A stretch of 26,563 nucleotides of DNA from an uncultured Lachnospiraceae bacterium (lineage in GTDB: Bacteria; Bacillota; Clostridia; Lachnospirales; Lachnospiraceae): positions 1 to 26,563 of the forward strand of contig CAJUNP010000036.1 in the NCBI GenBank assembly GCA_910587935.1, read 5' to 3'. Below are positions 21,866 through 26,563 of this stretch, piece by piece. The notes under the pieces are model-generated. The model was not told the DNA's origin. It made no database searches and saw nothing but the letters and a program-made list of their open reading frames with translations. Position 1 is the stretch's first letter; every line of letters starts with the position of its first letter. The position numbers were made by a program, and so were the translations under genes.

Positions 21866-24106
21866 TCAGGCGCGTACTTTTACGCCCTTGGAATCCCGTC
21901 TGCCAAGTTTCAATTTGTTCAGTTCCAGATTTTTATTTTTATACAGGATGGTCTGATCCGACGCGCTTGCGGTATAATACACGGCTTCTACGTAATCCTG
22001 CTCCGACAGCTTCATTCCTCTGACGCCGATGGCGCCCTTTTTCTTTTCCGGAATCTCTTCCAGAGAGAAACGCAGGAAATAACCGTCGTGAGTCTGCAGA
22101 ACAATATTTTTCTGTTCCTTCAAAATTTCCACGCTGACAACCTCGTCGTCCTCCGTCAGCTTTGTGGCTGCCACCGTGCGTTTTGATACGTCAAATTCTC
22201 CACCGTCCACAACCTTCATCATGGAGTTTCTGGTGACGAACAAAAGTCGGTACAGATTCAGCTCCGACTGGCTGGTAATAAAAATCAGGTTTTCTTTTCC
22301 CGTACTGAAGTTACTGATATTGTCAATGGGAATACCCTTGTCCCTGAATTTTCCCATAGGCAGTTCCTGAACCCGGATGGTATGTAGCTGGCCCTTATCC
22401 GTAAAAATGCAAACTTTTCCGGTGTTTTTACAGGGGAATACAAAACGGTTTTCCGCATCCGCCGCTTCTTTATTTCTTTCATAAGCAGCCATGTCGATGG
22501 TTCTGGCGTAACCGAAACGATCCATTAAAAACATGACTTCCATTTCTTCGATTTTCTTTTCCTCGTAAACGGCTTCCTCTGCATTTTCAATAGCGGTCCG
22601 GCGTTTTCTTCCGTATTCTTTTTTGATTGCGTCCAGTTCGTTCATTATTACCTGCGCCATGGAACTCTTACGTTCCAGAATATCTTCATAACGGTAGATA
22701 TTGGCCATGGTTTCTTCGTGTTCTTTAATCAAGGCTTCGATTTCCAGACCGATCAGTTTATAGAGGCGCATATCCAGAATGGCGTTGGCCTGTACTTCGG
22801 AAAATCCAAGCTGCGCCGCCATGATTTTGGACTCTTTGGATTTGAACCGGATTCCGTCTACCTTTCCTTCTATCAGGCAGGCTTTCGCCATATTGCGGTC
22901 CTTGCTTCCGCGCAGGATTTCTATAATCAGGTCGATTACGTTGCAGGCTTTAATCAGTCCTTCCTGCACTTCCTTTCTGCCCTGCTCCTTCTGCAAAAGA
23001 TTGGTATATTTCCTGGCGGCCACTTCAAACTGAAAATCAACGCTCTCTTTAATAATGCGTTTCAGGCCGAGCGTCTCCGGCCGGCCGTGGGAAATGGCAA
23101 GCATATTCACGCCGAAGGTATCTTCCAGACGCGTTTTTTTGTAGAGCATATTTTTAAAATTCTCTACGTCGGCGTCCCTTCGCAGTTCGATTACAATACG
23201 GATTCCCTCTTTGGAAGACTGGTTGGATATATCCACGATATCCTGCGTTTTTTTTGTCTCCGCAAGGGCGGCTACATCCGATAAAAATTTGGCTATATTG
23301 GCGCCGATCATGGGATAGGGAATCTCGGTGATAACCAGATTGGTTTTGCCCGCTTTGCCCTTTTCAATCTCTACCTTTCCCCGGATCTTAATTTTTCCGG
23401 CTCCTGTCTCATAAATGGCGGGAAGATCATCTTTGTTAACCACAATCCCTCCCGTGGGAAAATCAGGCCCCTTAATGTGGCGCATTAACTCTTTAGTGGT
23501 GATGTTTTCATTTAACATATAGGCTTTCACCGCATCAATGACTTCACCTAAATTATGAGGGGGTATATTGGTAGCCATACCTACCGCGATGCCTTCGGAA
23601 CCGTTCACAAGCAGGTTGGGAATTTTAACGGGCAGCACGGAAGGCTCTTTTTCCGTTTCGTCAAAATTAGGAAGGAAATCCACTACGTCTTTGTCAAGAT
23701 CGGCCAAAAACGCTTCCTGGGTAATCTTTTGCAGTCTCGCTTCCGTATAACGCATGGCGGCTGCGCCGTCTCCCTCGATATTCCCGAAATTGCCGTGCCC
23801 GTCGATAAGGGGAAGTCCCTTTTTAAAATCCTGGGTCATAACCACCAGCGCGTCATAGATGGAGCTGTCTCCGTGGGGATGATATTTACCCATGGTATCG
23901 CCTACGATACGGGCGCTCTTACGGTAAGGCCTGTCATAACGAATGCCAAGCTCATGCATATCGTAAAGGGTACGCCTCTGAACCGGCTTCAGGCCGTCCC
24001 GGACATCCGGCAGCGCTCTTGCAATAATGACGCTCATGGCATAATCAATATAAGATTTCTGCATCAGTTCGGAATATTCCGTCTTGATGATTCTTTGTTC
24101 GTCCAT
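21866..24106 (-). CDS. parC: Type IIA DNA topoisomerase subunit A (ParC-like)
   Basis: The 746-residue breakage-and-rejoining subunit has catalytic Arg119-Tyr120 (AAMRYTEARL). The quinolone-determining region HPHGDSSIYD has Ser81 and Asp85 in the wild-type state. The C-terminal beta-propeller is short (GyrA is usually 800 residues or more), and no QRRGGKG-like GyrA box is visible; the matching place reads PMGKFRDKG. This favours a topoisomerase IV-like decatenase, though a gyrase paralogue is possible. Context is rsmD-coaD rather than dnaA-recF, as expected for a second topoisomerase set. AGGAG precedes the ATG; it lies 16 bases after the B subunit gene. Confidence 0.88.
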   Translation of the reverse strand: MDEQRIIKTEYSELMQKSYIDYAMSVIIARALPDVRDGLKPVQRRTLYDMHELGIRYDRPYRKSARIVGDTMGKYHPHGDSSIYDALVVMTQDFKKGLPLIDGHGNFGNIEGDGAAAMRYTEARLQKITQEAFLADLDKDVVDFLPNFDETEKEPSVLPVKIPNLLVNGSEGIAVGMATNIPPHNLGEVIDAVKAYMLNENITTKELMRHIKGPDFPTGGIVVNKDDLPAIYETGAGKIKIRGKVEIEKGKAGKTNLVITEIPYPMIGANIAKFLSDVAALAETKKTQDIVDISNQSSKEGIRIVIELRRDADVENFKNMLYKKTRLEDTFGVNMLAISHGRPETLGLKRIIKESVDFQFEVAARKYTNLLQKEQGRKEVQEGLIKACNVIDLIIEILRGSKDRNMAKACLIEGKVDGIRFKSKESKIMAAQLGFSEVQANAILDMRLYKLIGLEIEALIKEHEETMANIYRYEDILERKSSMAQVIMNELDAIKKEYGRKRRTAIENAEEAVYEEKKIEEMEVMFLMDRFGYARTIDMAAYERNKEAADAENRFVFPCKNTGKVCIFTDKGQLHTIRVQELPMGKFRDKGIPIDNISNFSTGKENLIFITSQSELNLYRLLFVTRNSMMKVVDGGEFDVSKRTVAATKLTEDDEVVSVEILKEQKNIVLQTHDGYFLRFSLEEIPEKKKGAIGVRGMKLSEQDYVEAVYYTASASDQTILYKNKNLELNKLKLGRRDSKGVKVRA

Positions 24107-24122
24107 GCTTTCTTCTCCTGCT

Positions 24123-26045
24123 TTATACGTCTAATTCGGCGTCCGTTGCGTGCTCGTAAATAAATGCTTTGCGCGGAGGAACCTCCGTACCCATAAGCAT
24201 TTCCGTTACTTCGGAGGCCATTCTTGCGTCTTCGATTTCAACCAGCTTTAAAAGTCTGGTTTCCGGATCCAGGGTCGTTTCCCAAAGCTGTTGCGCGTCC
24301 ATCTCCCCGAGTCCTTTATATCTTTGCAGGGTAAACGGTCCTTTATGGCGCTTCCTGTATTTTTCCAGCGCCTTATCGTCGTAAAGATATTCTTCCGCCC
24401 CTTTACTTGGCATGGCCTTATACAGGGGGGGCATGGCGATATAAACGTGTCCCTCATAGATCAGTTCCGGCATAAACCGGTAAAACAGCGTCAGCAGCAG
24501 CGTCGAGATGTGGGCGCCGTCCACGTCCGCGTCGGCCATAATAATAATTTTATCATAGCGCAGCTTGCTGATATCAAAATCATTGCCGTAGCCTTCCGAA
24601 AAACCGCAGCCGAAAGCATTGATCATCGTCTTGATTTCGGCGTTGGCAAGTACTTTATCGATGCTGGCTTTCTCTACGTTCAGGATTTTTCCGCGGATGG
24701 GAAGAATGGCCTGATAATTCCTGTTACGGGCCGTTTTTGCAGAACCTCCTGCAGAATCGCCCTCTACAATGAAAATTTCGCACTTGGAAGCGTCTTTTGA
24801 CTCGCAATTTGCAAGTTTTCCGTTAGAATCAAAGGAAAACTTCTGTTTCGTCAGCATGTTTGTCCGGGCTTTTTCTTCTGTCTTACGTATTTTGGCCGCC
24901 TTTTCCGCACAGCTGATAATGTTCTTTAAGGTATCCAGATTCCGGTCAAAGAACCGGACGGCTTCTTCGCCTGTAATCTTGCTGACAACTTTGGCCGCAT
25001 CCTGATTATCAAGCTTTGTTTTGGTCTGTCCTTCAAACCGCGGATCCGGGTGTTTGATGGATATGACGGCCGTCATGCCGTTGCGCACATCAGCGCCCGT
25101 AAAATTCACATCTTTTTCCTTCAAAATGTTTAATTCTCTGGCATATGAATTAATCATATTGGTGAACTGGGATTTAAAACCGGTCAGGTGGGTGCCGCCC
25201 TCGGAATTATAGATATTATTGCAGAAACCCAGCACATTTTCGTGGAATTCGTTCACATATTGGAACGCCACCTCCACGTTTATGCCTTCGCTTTCCCCGG
25301 AAAAGCTGATCACTTCATGGACGGTGTCTTTAGATTTATTCATATCCTTAATAAATCCCTTAATCCCTTCCGGTTCATGAAAGGTAACTTGTTCCGGTAT
25401 GTCCTTCCTGCGGTCCTCAAAAAGAATCGTCAGATTCGGATTCAGGTAAGCGGTCTCATGAAGCCGGCTTTTTACTTCGTCCTCTTTAAATCGGGTTTTA
25501 TCAAAAATAGTATCGTCCGGAAGAAAATTAATGGTCGTTCCGGTTTCTTTCGTTTTGCCAATGACAGGGAGCAGACCGTCCTCAAGCTGCGTAACGGGAT
25601 TCCCCTTTTCATACTGATCTTCGTAAATGCAGCCACCGCTTTTGACCCTTACGGTCAATCTGTTGGAAAGCGCGTTTACAACGGAAGAACCAACACCGTG
25701 AAGGCCGCCGCTGGTTTTGTAGGCGGTATTGTCAAACTTTCCGCCGGCGTGCAGGGTCGTAAAGACAAGACGTTCGGCGCTGATTCCCTTTTCATGCATG
25801 CCTACGGGAATTCCACGGCCGTTATCGGATACGGTTGCGGAACCGTCCGCTTCCAAGGTTACGGTAATAACCGAACAAAAGCCGGCAAGATGCTCGTCCA
25901 CCGCATTGTCTACAATTTCATAAATCAGGTGATTCAACCCTTTTGTGGAGACGCTTCCGATATACATTCCGGGTCTTTTGCGTACCGCTTCAAGGCCCTC
26001 CAGCACGGTAATGCTGGAAGCGTCATAGGTAGATGGTTTTGCCAT
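24123..26045 (-). CDS. parE: Type IIA DNA topoisomerase subunit B (ParE-like)
   Basis: The 640-residue ATPase subunit has a GHKL ATP site: EIVDNAVDE with Glu43 and Asn47, DNGRGIP from Asp74, and the lid SGGLHGVGSSVVNALS from residue 112. The TOPRIM domain has EGDSAGGSAK and PIRGKILNVEKA followed by MADADVDGAHI, and near the C-terminus RYKGLGEMDAQQLWETT. ATP hydrolysis drives strand passage with the A subunit. The ATG at 26045 is chosen because AAAGGA lies about 9 bases upstream. Its distance from dnaA/recF and its link to rsmD-coaD suggest the ParE-like copy, but sequence alone does not separate GyrB from ParE. Confidence 0.9.
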   Translation of the reverse strand: MAKPSTYDASSITVLEGLEAVRKRPGMYIGSVSTKGLNHLIYEIVDNAVDEHLAGFCSVITVTLEADGSATVSDNGRGIPVGMHEKGISAERLVFTTLHAGGKFDNTAYKTSGGLHGVGSSVVNALSNRLTVRVKSGGCIYEDQYEKGNPVTQLEDGLLPVIGKTKETGTTINFLPDDTIFDKTRFKEDEVKSRLHETAYLNPNLTILFEDRRKDIPEQVTFHEPEGIKGFIKDMNKSKDTVHEVISFSGESEGINVEVAFQYVNEFHENVLGFCNNIYNSEGGTHLTGFKSQFTNMINSYARELNILKEKDVNFTGADVRNGMTAVISIKHPDPRFEGQTKTKLDNQDAAKVVSKITGEEAVRFFDRNLDTLKNIISCAEKAAKIRKTEEKARTNMLTKQKFSFDSNGKLANCESKDASKCEIFIVEGDSAGGSAKTARNRNYQAILPIRGKILNVEKASIDKVLANAEIKTMINAFGCGFSEGYGNDFDISKLRYDKIIIMADADVDGAHISTLLLTLFYRFMPELIYEGHVYIAMPPLYKAMPSKGAEEYLYDDKALEKYRKRHKGPFTLQRYKGLGEMDAQQLWETTLDPETRLLKLVEIEDARMASEVTEMLMGTEVPPRKAFIYEHATDAELDV

Positions 26046-26096
26046 TTTTATACTTCCTTTCAAATATGCCGCAGACGGGCATAATACAACATGATG

Positions 26097-26125
26097 ATTA
26101 TAGCATGAAATCTGCGGGGATGGAA
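26097..26125 (-). promoter_or_regulatory. Putative SigA promoter of the topoisomerase operon
   Basis: An extended -10, TGCTATAAT (TATAAT at 26097-26102, minus strand), lies 17 bases after a weak -35, TTCCAT (26120-26125). The predicted leader to the start codon at 26045 is about 45 bases. Confidence 0.55.
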
Positions 26126-26158
26126 GAAAATTATTGAGAAATTGAAGATATAAAAAAA

Positions 26159-26232
26159 TGGAAGCAACGGGGCTCGAACCCGTGACCTTTCGCGTGTGAG
26201 GCGAACGCTCATCCCGGCTGAGCTATGCTTCC
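26159..26232 (-). tRNA. tRNA-Val (anticodon CAC)
   Basis: A complete cloverleaf of 74 bases. The acceptor GGAAGCA pairs with TGCTTCC; the D-stem is GCTC/GAGC. The anticodon stem TTCGC/GCGAA closes the loop CTCACAC, giving anticodon CAC (reads GUG). The T-arm is ACGGG-TTCGAGC-CCCGT and the discriminator base is A. CCA is not encoded; a run of seven T follows at once on the transcribed strand and may end the transcript. Confidence 0.97.
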
Positions 26233-26285
26233 ATAGACTTTATTAAAACGTTCTGAATCAGACATATCATCTTAAATCTGCAAAA

Positions 26286-26358
26286 TGGAGATAGCGAGAC
26301 TCGAACTCGTGACCTATACGTTGCGAACGTATCGCTCTCCCAACTGAGCTATATCCCC
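26286..26358 (-). tRNA. tRNA-Ala (anticodon CGC)
   Basis: A complete cloverleaf of 73 bases. The acceptor GGGGATA pairs with TATCTCC and contains the G3-U70 wobble that identifies tRNA-Ala. The D-stem is GCTC/GAGC. The anticodon stem ATACG/CGTAT closes the loop TTCGCAA, giving anticodon CGC (reads GCG). The T-arm has TTCGAGT; the discriminator is A and CCA is not encoded. It is transcribed ahead of tRNA-Val, 53 bases apart. Confidence 0.97.
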
Positions 26359-26367
26359 ATATATAGA

Positions 26368-26395
26368 ATTATAGCACAGAAGGGAAAGAATGCAA
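26368..26395 (-). promoter_or_regulatory. SigA promoter of the tRNA pair
   Basis: Minus strand TTGCAT (26390-26395), 16 bases, then TATAAT (26368-26373) with the extended TGC in front. Transcription would start a few bases before tRNA-Ala at 26358. Confidence 0.7.
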
Positions 26396-26443
26396 GAGCT
26401 TTCTTATTGCAAATTTAAATCAAATTTAAAGCTTATATAGCAA

Positions 26444-26563
26444 TCAATATTCCATCTTTTTACAGCATGCAATCGCCAAAGCTCCGGGGCCGATATGGCA
26501 CGCTACGCTTAAGGAAAGCGGATCGATGTGGATATCATATCCGGGAAATACCTCCAAAAGCTC
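26444..26563 (-). CDS. DegV family fatty-acid-binding protein, C-terminal end (partial)
   Basis: The last 39 codons of a minus-strand gene cut by the window edge. The sequence IHIDPLSLSVACHIGPGALA is the typical DegV C-terminus, where the HxGPGAL loop contacts the bound fatty acid in the family. DegV/FakB proteins present fatty acids to the kinase FakA. It ends 86 bases before tRNA-Ala; no clear intrinsic terminator is visible between them, although the spacer is AT-rich and holds a 9-base direct repeat, AAATTTAAA (26411-26419 and 26422-26430). Confidence 0.85.
   Translation of the reverse strand, partial: ELLEVFPGYDIHIDPLSLSVACHIGPGALAIACCKKMEY

Noticed and set aside
22718..23284. A 188-codon plus-strand open frame inside the topoisomerase A gene
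   Set aside because: It is antisense to the conserved coding sequence and shows no credible domain or ribosome binding site.
25188..26084. A 298-codon open frame on the plus strand opposite the topoisomerase B gene
   Set aside because: It lies fully antisense to a conserved gene with all its motifs, has no family resemblance, and mirrors the codon structure of the real gene.

Overview
The window looks like a chromosomal segment from a spore-forming, low-to-mid GC Clostridia species, most likely Lachnospiraceae. The reasons are strong AGGAGG-type ribosome binding sites, a ylbJ-like sporulation gene, a short-form HisG paired with HisZ, a HisIE carrying an extra HisF-like N-terminal barrel, and a radical-SAM pair next to RNase E/G. 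Nearly everything is ordinary core genome. I see no CRISPR array, phage, insertion sequence or defence island.

Layout. Positions 1-440 are a decayed left edge: a frameshifted remnant of D-aminoacyl-tRNA deacylase (dtd) and two doubtful tiny ORFs, one encoding a 25-residue hydrophobic peptide. Positions 441-6072 (minus strand) are a compact operon: a small membrane protein, the TIGR03960/TIGR03936 radical-SAM pair, RNase E/G, a Nudix hydrolase and two GNAT acetyltransferases, the last with its acetyl-CoA-binding core deleted. A perfect 15-bp inverted repeat lies just before the first gene. Positions 6191-11252 are a histidine operon, hisZ-hisG-hisD-hisB-hisIE, with a near-consensus promoter and dyad symmetries at its start. 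hisA, hisF, hisH and hisC are absent from the window.

Positions 11355-13522 hold recU, an RluA-type pseudouridine synthase and an uncharacterised membrane protein. Positions 13638-14467 are the broken remnant of a probable exported protein. Positions 14468-17778 hold a YgiQ-type radical-SAM protein, a HAD phosphatase and an RsuA-type pseudouridine synthase. ylbJ (17866-18825) is the only substantial plus-strand gene; its end overlaps the end of a membrane-anchored cell-wall amidase. Positions 20169-26045 are a type IIA topoisomerase pair (second-copy, ParE/ParC-like) followed by rsmD, coaD and a coiled-coil protein. Two tRNA genes, Val(CAC) and Ala(CGC), and the 3' end of a DegV-family gene close the window.

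Themes: RNA processing and modification (RNase E/G, RluA, RsuA, RsmD, tRNAs), histidine synthesis, DNA topology and recombination (topoisomerase, RecU), and envelope/sporulation (amidase, YlbJ). The observations most worth a second look are the HisF-like pseudoenzyme barrel fused to HisIE, the dyads at the his promoter, the 15-bp palindrome at 6091-6125, and the signs of gene decay (dtd, GNAT, exported protein). I did not find a convincing undescribed multi-gene system.
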